Source of the DNA: Glacieibacterium sp965200405
GTDB taxonomy: Bacteria > Pseudomonadota > Alphaproteobacteria > Sphingomonadales > Sphingomonadaceae
Direction of reading: 5' to 3'
NCBI RefSeq assembly: GCF_965200405.1
Contig: NZ_OZ241356.1
Location: 2,542,001 to 2,606,000, forward strand
Length of the DNA stretch: 64,000 nt
Part shown: piece after piece, positions 51,903 to 60,363 of the stretch
How positions within the stretch are numbered: position 1 is the first letter of the stretch
Layout of the letters: every line of letters starts with the position of its first letter
Translations under genes and position numbers: made by a program
Notes under the pieces: generated by a model
Told to the model about the DNA's origin: nothing
The model's database searches: none
Seen by the model: only the letters and a program-made list of their open reading frames with translations

Positions 51903-53636
51903 ATGACCTATACCGCCCCGACCGCCGAACAGCGCTTCGTGCTCGACACCGTCGCCGACATCACCGGGCTGAGCGCGCTGCCCGGCTTCGACGGCGCCAC
52001 CCCGGACATGGTCGAGGCCATATTGGAGGAGGTCGGGCGGCTGGCGGGCGAGGTCTTCGCACCGCTCAACCGCATCGGCGATACGGTCGGCGCCCGGCTT
52101 GAGGGCGATACGGTCACCTTGCCGCCCGGGTTTGCCGAAGCCTATGCGCGTTATGTCGAGGGCGGCTGGGCGTCGCTGGGCGCGTCACCGGCGCACGGCG
52201 GGCAGGGGCTGCCGTTCGTGCTGGCCAGCGCGGTGCAGGAGCAGCTGACCTCGGCCAACATGGCGTTCAGCCTGTGCATGATGCTCAGCCAGGGCGCGAT
52301 CGAGGCGCTGCAGGCGCATGCCTCGCCCGAGTTGCAGGAGACCTACCTGACCAAGCTCGTCAGCGGCGAATGGACCGGCACGATGAACCTGACCGAGCCG
52401 CAGGCGGGCAGCGACGTCGGGGCGCTGCGAACCCGCGCCGATCCGCATGCCGACGGAAGCTACCGGGTCAAGGGCCAGAAGATCTACATCACCTGGGGCG
52501 AGCACAACGTCGCCCCCAACATCGTCCACCTGGTGCTGGCGCGACTGCCCGATGCGCCGCCCGGCACGCGCGGCATCTCGCTGTTCCTGTGCCCCAAGAT
52601 TCTGCCCGATGGCTCGCGCAACGACCTGCGCTGCGTCGGGCTCGAGCATAAGCTGGGCATCCACGCCTCGCCGACCTGCACCATGGCGTTCGGCGAGCAT
52701 GACGGCTGCGTCGGCTACCTCGTCGGGGCGGAAGGCGGCGGCATGAAGGCGATGTTCACCATGATGAACCACGCCCGCGTCAACGTCGGCCTGCAGGGCG
52801 TCGCCATCGCCGAGCGGGCCTATCAAGGCGCGCTGAGCTTCGCCAAGGACCGCGTCCAGGGCGGCGGCAAGCGCATCATCGAATACCCCGACGTGCGCCG
52901 CATGCTGCTGACCCTCAAGGCCTCGACCGAGGCGATCCGCGCGCTCGCCTATTACAACGCCGCCGCCGTCGACCGCGCGCACGCCGCCCACGATCCCGAG
53001 GCCAAGGCCCTCGCCGACCTGCTGACCCCGATCACCAAAGCCTATGCCACCGACCTCGGCGTCGAGCTGTCGAGCCTTGCTGTGCAGGTCTTCGGCGGCA
53101 TGGGCTATGTCGAGGAGACCGGCGCCGCGCAGCACCTGCGCGACGCCCGCATCGCGCCGATCTACGAGGGTACCAACGGCATCCAGGCGATGGACCTAGT
53201 CGGGCGCAAACTGTCGGCCGGCGCGTGGAAGCCGCTGTTCGCCGACATCCGCGACCTCGTACGGGCGCTGCCCCGCGCCGGCGACCTCGGCATCATTGGG
53301 CCGTATCTCGACGATGCGCTGGGCGCCCTGGAGAATGCGACGGTCTGGATGACCGGCAACAGCGGCGACGCGGCAGACGACAATGCCGCGGGTGCGACGC
53401 CATACCTGCGCATGTTCGGCGTGACGCTCGGCGGTTACCTGCTGGCACGACAGGCAGTCGCGGCGTCGGAGCGGCTATCGGACGGGGAGGGCGACCCGGT
53501 CTTCCTCAAGGCCAAGATCGCCACGGCGCGCTTCTTTGCCGAGCAGATCCTGCCCTCGGCCACCGCGCTCCTCGGCCCCGCGACGCGAGGCGCTGCGGGA
53601 CTGTTCGCCGTCCCCGAGGAGGCGTTGTCGGCCTAG
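51903..53636 (+). CDS. acyl-CoA dehydrogenase with C-terminal extension
   Basis: 577 residues. It has an N-terminal helical domain, FAD/substrate motifs WTGTMNLTEPQAGSDVGALRT and KGQKIYITWGEHN, and the catalytic Glu422 in APIYEGTNGIQAMDLVGRKL. It ends with the extra domain (about 450-577) typical of the large DmdC/FadE-like acyl-CoA dehydrogenases. It oxidises an acyl-CoA to the enoyl-CoA and passes electrons to ETF and then to the ETF-QO encoded at 945-2591. The acyl chain is not predictable; short- to medium-chain or methylmercaptopropionyl-CoA is possible. It overlaps the convergent cytochrome gene by 4 bases. Confidence 0.93.
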   Translation: MTYTAPTAEQRFVLDTVADITGLSALPGFDGATPDMVEAILEEVGRLAGEVFAPLNRIGDTVGARLEGDTVTLPPGFAEAYARYVEGGWASLGASPAHGGQGLPFVLASAVQEQLTSANMAFSLCMMLSQGAIEALQAHASPELQETYLTKLVSGEWTGTMNLTEPQAGSDVGALRTRADPHADGSYRVKGQKIYITWGEHNVAPNIVHLVLARLPDAPPGTRGISLFLCPKILPDGSRNDLRCVGLEHKLGIHASPTCTMAFGEHDGCVGYLVGAEGGGMKAMFTMMNHARVNVGLQGVAIAERAYQGALSFAKDRVQGGGKRIIEYPDVRRMLLTLKASTEAIRALAYYNAAAVDRAHAAHDPEAKALADLLTPITKAYATDLGVELSSLAVQVFGGMGYVEETGAAQHLRDARIAPIYEGTNGIQAMDLVGRKLSAGAWKPLFADIRDLVRALPRAGDLGIIGPYLDDALGALENATVWMTGNSGDAADDNAAGATPYLRMFGVTLGGYLLARQAVAASERLSDGEGDPVFLKAKIATARFFAEQILPSATALLGPATRGAAGLFAVPEEALSA

Positions 53637-54901
53637 CGACCTTCCTCGACCGCCTCGGGTGCCTTGGGCGTCATCGCGGCGTAATAGGCCGCAACCGCTT
53701 GGATCTGCGGATCGGTCATCAGGCTCGCTGCGATGTTCATCGGCTTGGCCTCGAGCGTGTTGCCGCGCCGCCGCGTGCTGTACAACCGCAACTGGTCGCG
53801 CAGGTAGATGGCGTTCTGCCCGGCGATCGCTGGGTACAGCCGCGAGTTCGCCTTGTTGATGTCGTGGCAATTCTGGCAGGCACCGACCTTCTGGGCGGGC
53901 AACCCGTTCTCGGCGATTTGCGCCCCCAGCGCCAGCACGGCCGGCGTCACCGGGTAGCGCGGCGAGTCGGTCCGGGGCAGGGCGCGGAAATGCGCGGTCA
54001 ACGCGTCGATCTGGCTGTCGTTGAGTTGCACGGCGACGGGCTGCATGAAGGCGCTCTGGCGCGTGCCGTCGGCATAGTCGTGCAGCGCCTTCTTGAAGGT
54101 CGTCTGGTTGAGCACGGTCAGGTTTGGGAAGGCCCCGCCGGGACGCCCGGCACCGTCGCTGCCGTGGCACTGGACGCACGATGCCGCGAGGTCGGGCCCG
54201 ACCGTGCCATGACCGAAGGCTGCGGCCGGCCGGGTATACTGCGATTCCGCCGGATATTCGTTCATGTTCGGCATGCGGAAGGCCTTGGCCGGCGTCCCGT
54301 CTGACGGCGGCGCAAAGCCGGCGACGGCGGCGGCCGGCCCTGCCGGGCCCTCGGCCAGCGCGTCGAACTCGGCGCGGTTCAGCTTCGGCAGACGGCGCAG
54401 GAAGGCGACGATCGACCAGACCTCGTCTTCACGCCCCTCCGCCGGCCACGACGGCATCGCGCTGTACTTCACACCGTGCTGGAGGATGTAGAACAGCTCC
54501 GGCGCCGAATATTGGCCAAGCACGACGGACAGATATTGCGGCCGTGGTCGCATCGCCAGCGCGATCGGGTTCTGCCCAAGCCCGGGCGCGCCGTGGCAAT
54601 TGGAGCAGACGCGGCTGAAATACACTGCGCCCTTCTGGACACGAGGCTCGCTATCTAGGTCGGCGGGGACGGCGATACCGTCGGCATGATGCGACACCGA
54701 CCGCTTGAAGACGTAATGCAGCAGCCCGGCCCAGCCCTCCGGATGCGGCGTCGACGCGCCGAGGTCCAGCATGCCGCTGGTGATGACCAGGATCCCGATG
54801 ACTGCGGCGCTGGCTCCCGCGGCCAGCAGCGGCCCGATCCAGTGGTTGAACTGGCGGGGAAACAATATTCCAATCAGCGAGGACCGCGATGGAGGAGACA
54901 T
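53633..54901 (-). CDS. membrane-anchored triheme cytochrome c
   Basis: 422 residues. A single membrane helix (about 22-44) anchors a periplasmic part with three c-type heme sites: Cys99-x-x-Cys102-His (CSNCH), Cys242-Cys245-His (CVQCH) and Cys342-Cys345-His (CQNCH). Distal Met ligands are likely in YSAMPSWP and nearby motifs. The layout resembles cytochrome subunits of membrane alcohol/aldehyde dehydrogenases, with three cytochrome domains in a row. It could take electrons from periplasmic PQQ or flavin enzymes to the quinone pool or oxidase. No dehydrogenase subunit adjoins it, so the partner is unknown. Confidence 0.92.
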   Translation of the reverse strand: MSPPSRSSLIGILFPRQFNHWIGPLLAAGASAAVIGILVITSGMLDLGASTPHPEGWAGLLHYVFKRSVSHHADGIAVPADLDSEPRVQKGAVYFSRVCSNCHGAPGLGQNPIALAMRPRPQYLSVVLGQYSAPELFYILQHGVKYSAMPSWPAEGREDEVWSIVAFLRRLPKLNRAEFDALAEGPAGPAAAVAGFAPPSDGTPAKAFRMPNMNEYPAESQYTRPAAAFGHGTVGPDLAASCVQCHGSDGAGRPGGAFPNLTVLNQTTFKKALHDYADGTRQSAFMQPVAVQLNDSQIDALTAHFRALPRTDSPRYPVTPAVLALGAQIAENGLPAQKVGACQNCHDINKANSRLYPAIAGQNAIYLRDQLRLYSTRRRGNTLEAKPMNIAASLMTDPQIQAVAAYYAAMTPKAPEAVEEGR

Positions 54902-55061
54902 GTCGGGCGATCCTGCACGCTACAAGTCCGTGGAATGCGCAGGCGGCCAGCCTGTTCCGTAGGATATCGTACGTACCTCGCCGATCGTGTCATTTTACCT
55001 TCGGCACGGAGCGTTCGGCGTCGTGCGGAAATCAGGTGGCACAACGGAAGCCAAGATCGCT

Positions 55062-55098
55062 GCTCCCTCCCACTCGCGGCTTCGCGGCGGGAGGGAGC
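55062..55098. repeat. palindromic hairpin GCTCCCTCCC/GGGAGGGAGC
   Basis: The outer arms (55062-55071 and 55089-55098) match over 10 bases, and the inner arms CGCG (55075-55078, 55083-55086) close a GCTT loop. It lies just past the deoxyhypusine-synthase-like stop. No T-run follows on that strand. The rest of the 54902-55109 gap shows no gene; it should hold the promoter of the cytochrome gene. Confidence 0.75.
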
Positions 55099-55109
55099 AG
55101 ATGACAGCC

Positions 55110-56162
55110 TTACGCGAACAGCTTGCTCCAGCCGCGCACCGCACGGTCTTTCCAGTAACCGCGGTGATAGGCATCGGATGCCAGCAGCGGCATCACCGAA
55201 CCGGCCTCGGCAAACACCATCTGCTCGATGCCGGTGTTGACCTTGCCCCAGCTTGCAGCCTCCTGCAGCGTCGACGACGAGCAGGCGCCGTCGCGCACGT
55301 CGGCAACAGTGATCTGGACCGCGTACTTGTGGACCTGGACGTCGTCATGGCCGAGGATCTCGGCGCAGACCACGGTGTCCTGGATGAAGTTCTTGGGCAC
55401 GCCGCCGCCGATCATCAACAGGCCAGTGGTGCCCGCCTTGATCTTGATCTCGGTCAGTTCGCGGAAGTCGGCGATGGCGTCGAGGACCATGTAAGGCTTG
55501 CCCGCCTTCACCGCATCGACCTGGTGCTTGACGAGGCCGAAGCCCGCCGACGAGTCGACGAACGCCGGGCAGAAGATCGGCACGTCATGCTCGTACGCCA
55601 GCTTGACCAGGCTGTTGTCCTTCTTGCCGTGCTCGACGAGATACTTGCCCATCTCGCGGATGAACTCGCGGCTCGAATAGGCGCGTGGCTCCAGCGTCTC
55701 GGCGATCTCGAAGATCGTGTGGTCGACGTTCTGGAGCTGCTCCTCGTCGATGTAGGTGTCGTAGATTCGGTCGATCAGCAACGAGCGCAGCGTGTCGTCG
55801 TCCGGCACCTCCAGTGCCTGATAGTGCTTGTGGCCAAGGCCCTCGAAGAAATCCATGTCGACGATCGACGCGCCGGTGGCGACGATGCCGTCGATCATGT
55901 TGTTGCGCACCAGCTCGGCATACAGGTCCATGCAGCCGCCGGCCGAGGTCGACCCGGCGATGACCAGGAAGATCGTGCAGTCGGGGTCCTTGAGCATGTC
56001 GTTGTAGATGCTCGTCGCCCGCGCCAGGTCGCGCGAGGTGAAGCTCATGCCGGCCATGCCGTCGATGATCGGGCGCGCGTCGAAGCTGCGGATATCGATG
56101 TGCTTGACCGTGGTCGAAAGCAATTCCGCCTTGCGGGTGTCGTTGATGGCGTTGGTGGTCAT
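55110..56162 (-). CDS. deoxyhypusine synthase-family protein (probable homospermidine synthase type)
   Basis: A 350-residue NAD-dependent aminobutyltransferase fold. NAD-binding GSTSAGG (70-76), the GGGVPKNF loop (253-260), and Glu-Ala-Ala-Ser-Trp-Gly-Lys307, which carries the catalytic lysine that forms the imine with the aminobutyl group, are all present. Bacteria lack eIF5A, so the acceptor is not that protein; putrescine giving sym-homospermidine, or another amine, is the likely reaction. Ornithine decarboxylase lies upstream on the same strand, matching this role. Full length; ATG at 56162. Confidence 0.9.
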   Translation of the reverse strand: MTTNAINDTRKAELLSTTVKHIDIRSFDARPIIDGMAGMSFTSRDLARATSIYNDMLKDPDCTIFLVIAGSTSAGGCMDLYAELVRNNMIDGIVATGASIVDMDFFEGLGHKHYQALEVPDDDTLRSLLIDRIYDTYIDEEQLQNVDHTIFEIAETLEPRAYSSREFIREMGKYLVEHGKKDNSLVKLAYEHDVPIFCPAFVDSSAGFGLVKHQVDAVKAGKPYMVLDAIADFRELTEIKIKAGTTGLLMIGGGVPKNFIQDTVVCAEILGHDDVQVHKYAVQITVADVRDGACSSSTLQEAASWGKVNTGIEQMVFAEAGSVMPLLASDAYHRGYWKDRAVRGWSKLFA

Positions 56163-56241
56163 GGTGTCTCCAGTGTCAGCTGGCTCGGCACCGCAGTGCC
56201 GCCCGCGGCTGGATCATCCAGCGCCGAACGGGGATAAACTG

Positions 56242-56372
56242 TCCCCCTCCCCCTGGGGAGGGGCTAGGGATGGGAGCGAGCCTTTGTGAGCCCTTTTCGC
56301 GCCGGGCAACGTATGCGGCAACCGCCGCGCCCAACCTAACCCCTCCCCGCAAGGGGGAGGGGAAAAGGAAGC
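56242..56372. repeat. inverted repeat between the two polyamine genes
   Basis: A CCCCTCCCCCTGGGGAGGGG run followed by CTAGGG near 56243-56270 is matched in reverse by CCTAACCCCTCCCC plus GGGGGAGGGG near 56334-56362. The two arms can fold on each other or each alone. It fills the gap between the decarboxylase stop and the synthase start, and belongs to the same CCCTC/GAGGG palindrome type as the elements at 30.8 and 39.2 kb. Confidence 0.75.
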
Positions 56373-57581
56373 TCAGCCTTGCGACTTCGCCCGACGGATC
56401 GGGATAACGACTTCGCGTGACGGCTCGGTGACAGTGTAGGCCGACGCCATCGGTTCGTCGGTGACGATCACCGTGTCGCCGTTGGTGAAGCCGTTGAACG
56501 CTGTCCGCATCGCGCAGCCATAGGCACCCAGCATGCCGATCTCGAAATAATCGCCGGTCTGGACGTCGGCCGGCAGTTCGAACGGTCCGCGCATGAAGTC
56601 CATGTCATCGCACGTCGGACCATAGAAGCTGTAGCCGATCGACTTCGCCCGCGACTCGCGCAGCAGGTTGGTCGGGAACACCCAGTCGATGTGCGCCGCG
56701 TCGAACAGCGCGCCATAGGCACCGTCGTTGATGTACAGCGTGTCGTCGCGACGCTTCTCGACCCGGACCAGCAGGCTGGAGTATTCGGCGCACAGCGCCC
56801 GACCGGGCTCGCACCACAGTTCGGCGGAGTAGCTGACCGGCAGGTCCTCGAAGGCGGCGCCGATGACGTCGAAGTAACGCTGCATCGTGCCGGGCTCCAT
56901 GCCCGGGTAGATCGACGGGAAGCCGCCACCGACATCGACGACGTCGACGGTGACACCGGCCGCGACGATCGCGGCACGGACCAGCAGCATGGCGTCGCTG
57001 TACGCCGACGGGCTCATCGCCTGCGAACCGACGTGGAAGCAGATGCCGAGCGCATCCGCTGCCTGGCGAGCGGCCATCAGGACAGGTGCAGCCTCATCGA
57101 CCGGAACGCCGAACTTCGACGCCAGGCTGAGCTTGGAATAGGCCGACGAGACGCGCAGCCGGACGCACAGCGTCAGGTCGGTCGCCGCCTGGCCATCGAT
57201 CGAGGTCTCCTCGACGATCTTGGCCAGCTCCTCCAGCCCGTCGAGCGAGAAGGTGCGGACGCCGTGGACGTGATACGCCTCGAAGATCGACTCGCGCGGC
57301 TTGACCGGGTGCATGAAGCACAGGGTCGCCTCGGGCAGCGTCTCGCGAACCAGCCGCACCTCGGCGATCGAGGCGACGTCAAAGGTCTTGATACCGCCAT
57401 CCCACAGGATGCGCAGCAGGTCGGGCGACGGATTGGCCTTTACGGCATACATCGGCGTGCCCGGAAACTTCTCAGCGAAGTACCGAGCCGCGCGGGCAGC
57501 GGCGTGAGGGCGAACAAGGGTAACAGGCTGCGACGGAACAGTGTCGCGGGCTACCCCCAGCGCGTTATATGGCTTGTACAA
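56373..57581 (-). CDS. ornithine/lysine decarboxylase (PLP, alanine-racemase fold)
   Basis: 402 residues. The PLP lysine is Lys48 in MYAVKANPSP; CFHVGSQ, VDVGGGFPSIYPG, EPGRALCAE and the active-site GPTCDDMDFM (Cys from the partner subunit plus substrate-binding Asp) are all present. It makes putrescine from ornithine; the acidic CDDMD site fits ornithine. I place the start at TTG 57581, with GGAGG (57591-57595) 9 bases upstream. A TTG at 57629 would add 16 unconserved residues and put coding sequence in the leader. The synthase gene downstream would use the putrescine. Confidence 0.93.
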   Translation of the reverse strand: MYKPYNALGVARDTVPSQPVTLVRPHAAARAARYFAEKFPGTPMYAVKANPSPDLLRILWDGGIKTFDVASIAEVRLVRETLPEATLCFMHPVKPRESIFEAYHVHGVRTFSLDGLEELAKIVEETSIDGQAATDLTLCVRLRVSSAYSKLSLASKFGVPVDEAAPVLMAARQAADALGICFHVGSQAMSPSAYSDAMLLVRAAIVAAGVTVDVVDVGGGFPSIYPGMEPGTMQRYFDVIGAAFEDLPVSYSAELWCEPGRALCAEYSSLLVRVEKRRDDTLYINDGAYGALFDAAHIDWVFPTNLLRESRAKSIGYSFYGPTCDDMDFMRGPFELPADVQTGDYFEIGMLGAYGCAMRTAFNGFTNGDTVIVTDEPMASAYTVTEPSREVVIPIRRAKSQG

Positions 57582-57660
57582 TGCAAGGGACCTCCGGGGC
57601 GTGGTTCGCAGCGAACTTGCTGCAATCAAACTGCCTTGCGGTTGGAAGTCCCATGGGGCA
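57582..57660 (-). ncRNA. candidate regulatory leader (speF-motif-like) masking the decarboxylase RBS
   Basis: On the RNA strand, GGGACUUCC (genomic 57644-57652) can pair over 9 bp, one of them G-U, with GGAGGUCCC (57587-57595), which contains the ribosome binding site. The alternative pairing GCAAGG (57634-57639) with CCUUGC (57583-57588) excludes the first because they share two bases. A GCAGC/GCUGC hairpin lies between. Alphaproteobacteria are known to carry a conserved speF RNA motif in front of this gene; membership here is inferred from position and pairing, not from a covariance search. Confidence 0.6.
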
Positions 57661-57670
57661 GCGGAGGGCG

Positions 57671-57699
57671 TATCTAGGGTCGCGGACCCCCCATGTAAA
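57671..57699 (-). promoter_or_regulatory. putative promoter of ornithine decarboxylase
   Basis: On the minus strand TTTACA (57699-57694) and TAGATA (57676-57671) are separated by exactly 17 bases. The first differs from the -35 consensus at one base; the second is a weak -10. Transcription would start near 57664, giving a leader of roughly 80 bases that contains the RBS-masking structure. Confidence 0.45.
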
Positions 57700-57767
57700 G
57701 TAGTTTTTTTGCGTTCCGTTTTTCATGAAATTGCCTTGGCCGATCATCAACTTAGCCGGAGACGTAA

Positions 57768-58748
57768 GTGACCGTTTTTGCACCTTTTTTGCGCCGGGTT
57801 TCTCGTGACGATGTGGAGGCTGCGGCAGTACGCCTGCACGGCCATGCGGTGCGCACGCCGCTGCTGCGCTCCGACGCCCTGGACGACGCGACGGGCGCGC
57901 GGATCTGGCTCAAGCCCGAGTGTTTGCAGCGCACCGGATCGTTCAAATTCCGCGGCGCTTACAACCGCTTGGCAGCTCTGGACCCGGCCCAGCGGGCGGC
58001 GGGCGTGGTGGCGTTCTCCAGTGGCAATCACGCCCAGGGCGTGGCCCGGGCGGCGCAATTGCTCGGTATCCCCGCGATGATCGTCATGCCGCACGATGCA
58101 CCGGCGATCAAAATCGATGCGACTCGTGATTACGGCGCCGAAGTGGTCCTGTACGACCGTTATCTCGAAGACCGCTCGGTCATCGCGCACCGCCATGCGG
58201 ACGAACGCGGCGCCACTGTCGTGCCTAGCTTCGACGATCCGTACATCGTTGCCGGGCAGGGCACCGCCGGGCTGGAGATCGCGGAGGACCTGGCGGCGCT
58301 GGGCGAGACGGCCGATGTGGTGCTGGTCTGCTGCGGCGGCGGCGGGCTGGCGAGCGGCATCGCGCTGGGCTCCGGATTGCCGGTCGTGACGGTCGAGCCC
58401 GCGGGTTACGACGACGTGGCGCGGTCGTTGGCGGCGGGAACCATCCTGCCGGTGGTCGATCCCGGCCCAACGGTCTGCGACGCGCTGCAGACGCTGGTGA
58501 TGGTGCCGTTGACCTTCGACATCCTGCGCGATCTCGGCACGACAGGCGTCTCGGTCTCGGACGCGGCGGCGATGCGGGCGGTGGCGTTCGCCTTCCGCCA
58601 TTTGAAACTGGTGCTGGAACCAGGCGGCGCGGTGGCGCTGGCAGCGGCCCTGGAGGGCGTCGTCGACCTGCGCGGGCGGTCGGCCGTGGTGCTGCTGTCG
58701 GGCGGCAACGTCGATGCGGCGACCTTCGCGCGGTGCCTGGCGGCCTAG
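57768..58748 (+). CDS. threonine/serine dehydratase family PLP enzyme
   Basis: A 326-residue fold-type II PLP enzyme, threonine dehydratase or serine racemase type. The PLP lysine is Lys60 in GSFKFRGA; SSGNHAQGVA binds the substrate carboxylate, and CCGGGGLASG the phosphate. It lacks the C-terminal ACT regulatory domain of biosynthetic IlvA, so it is the short catabolic or racemase form. GTG start at 57768 with GGAG upstream. It is divergent from the decarboxylase and overlaps the convergent glpD gene by 4 bases. Confidence 0.92.
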   Translation: MTVFAPFLRRVSRDDVEAAAVRLHGHAVRTPLLRSDALDDATGARIWLKPECLQRTGSFKFRGAYNRLAALDPAQRAAGVVAFSSGNHAQGVARAAQLLGIPAMIVMPHDAPAIKIDATRDYGAEVVLYDRYLEDRSVIAHRHADERGATVVPSFDDPYIVAGQGTAGLEIAEDLAALGETADVVLVCCGGGGLASGIALGSGLPVVTVEPAGYDDVARSLAAGTILPVVDPGPTVCDALQTLVMVPLTFDILRDLGTTGVSVSDAAAMRAVAFAFRHLKLVLEPGGAVALAAALEGVVDLRGRSAVVLLSGGNVDAATFARCLAA

Positions 58749-60259
58749 TCGCGGCTCGGCACGGCAAAGCGGTGGGGGGCGCCCTCCGGTACGTCGTCGA
58801 CCGGCGGGCGAGCCTCGCCGAACCAGGCGGCGACCCTCGCCTTGGCCTCATGGTCGAGGTGAAGGCCCATCTTGGTGCGCCGCCACAGCACATCCTCGGC
58901 GGTCGTCGCCCATTCGCGCTCGACGAAGTATTCGAGCTCGGCGGTGAAGATACCGCCCAAATTCTCGCCCAACCCCCGCTCCAGCATCGGCTCACACGCC
59001 GTACCAATAGTCCGCGCCAACCGCTTGATAATCCTTGGGTCATAATCGGCATGGGTGACGATCAGCGCCGCCAGCCACCGCTCGAACGCCGCCTGTCCCG
59101 TCTCCCCCTCCAGCCGCGCCACATCCCCGCCCGGCAGCGGAGCGGTCGCCGTCCAAGCCTTGGTTTTCGGCGCGACGATCTTCATCGCCGCCTCCGCCAA
59201 CAGCCGGTAGGTGGTGATTTTCCCCCCTACCACCGTCAACGCCGGCACCCCCGCATGCCGGACCAGCCTGAAATCCCGCGAAGCCTCCCTATTTCCTTTG
59301 CCCGCCTCGAGAATCAGCGGCCTGACCCCCGCAAACCGATGCACGACATCCGCATCCCCCAGCGGCCTCGACAAATACCGATTCACTGCCCCAAGCAGAT
59401 AGTCATATTCATCATCCGTCACCGTCGGCGCTTCTGCAGTCTCAACCTCGCGCTCCGTCGTCCCGACCAGCGAGAAATCACCTTCATACGGGATGACGAA
59501 CACCACACGCCCATCCGGCTGCTGCAGAGTGAACGCGTCGCGTCCTAGATGCACTCTGCGAGTCACCAAATGCGATCCCTGCACCAATCGTAGCGGCGGA
59601 GCATCGTGGCGACCCAAAACCTTCCGCGCCACCTGTCCAGCCCAGGGGCCTGTCGCGTTTACCAGATACCTGGCTGCCAGCGTCCGTCCATCGGACAGCG
59701 TCACCTGCCACGTCTCGCTGTCATGCTCGGTCCGCTCCACCCGGGTGCGCGTAATGATCTCCGCACCGCGGTCCGCAGCATCTCGTACATTGGCGATGAC
59801 AATGCGGGCATCGTCGACCCAGCCATCCCAATAGCGAAAGCCGGTAGCGAACCTGGCATCCAGCGCGCGTCCGGCCCGGTCCTGCCTCAGATCGATCTTC
59901 GCCGAGCCCAAGACGACCTTGCGCCGCGCCAGATGGTCGTACAGCCATAGCCCCGCACGCAGCATCCAGTCGGGCCGGCTCCCCGCGCCCTCCGGCAGGA
60001 CGAAGCTTTGCGGCCAGCTGATATGCGGCGCGATGTCGAGTAACACCTCGCGCTCGGCAAGCGCCTTGCGGACCATGCCGAATGCGTAGAACTCAAGGTA
60101 GCGCAGACCGCCGTGGATCAACTTGGTAGAGGCGCTCGACGTGCCGCCCGCTAGGTCGCCGGCCTCGACCAGCGCGACGCTTAACCCGCGCCCTGCCGCG
60201 TCCCGGGCGATACCCGCGCCGTTGATGCCACCGCCGATGATAAGAAGATCGTAAGTCAC
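58745..60259 (-). CDS. glpD: glycerol-3-phosphate dehydrogenase (aerobic)
   Basis: A 504-residue FAD enzyme on the inner membrane, oxidising sn-glycerol-3-phosphate to dihydroxyacetone phosphate and reducing ubiquinone. It has the FAD loop LLIIGGGINGAGIARDAAGRG (5-25), GGTSSASTKLIHGGLRYLE, VRPLIL and the C-terminal DAO_C domain with VVGGKITTYRLLAEAAM. ATG at 60259. It is divergent from glpK, forming a compact glycerol-utilisation locus; no GlpF or GlpR is visible nearby. Confidence 0.96.
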   Translation of the reverse strand: MTYDLLIIGGGINGAGIARDAAGRGLSVALVEAGDLAGGTSSASTKLIHGGLRYLEFYAFGMVRKALAEREVLLDIAPHISWPQSFVLPEGAGSRPDWMLRAGLWLYDHLARRKVVLGSAKIDLRQDRAGRALDARFATGFRYWDGWVDDARIVIANVRDAADRGAEIITRTRVERTEHDSETWQVTLSDGRTLAARYLVNATGPWAGQVARKVLGRHDAPPLRLVQGSHLVTRRVHLGRDAFTLQQPDGRVVFVIPYEGDFSLVGTTEREVETAEAPTVTDDEYDYLLGAVNRYLSRPLGDADVVHRFAGVRPLILEAGKGNREASRDFRLVRHAGVPALTVVGGKITTYRLLAEAAMKIVAPKTKAWTATAPLPGGDVARLEGETGQAAFERWLAALIVTHADYDPRIIKRLARTIGTACEPMLERGLGENLGGIFTAELEYFVEREWATTAEDVLWRRTKMGLHLDHEAKARVAAWFGEARPPVDDVPEGAPHRFAVPSRD

Positions 60260-60363
60260 CGCTCCATTTGGCGGGCGCCCGGCGGTGAGTCGAGAGCCTT
60301 ACCGGCATGATAACATCGACCGCGGCGCTTCGCGCTGCGGAGGAAACTGCGTATGGAGCGGGC

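Noticed and set aside
54987..56237. 416-codon plus-strand open frame opposite the deoxyhypusine-synthase-like gene
   Set aside because: The minus-strand gene has full family motifs; this frame has none.
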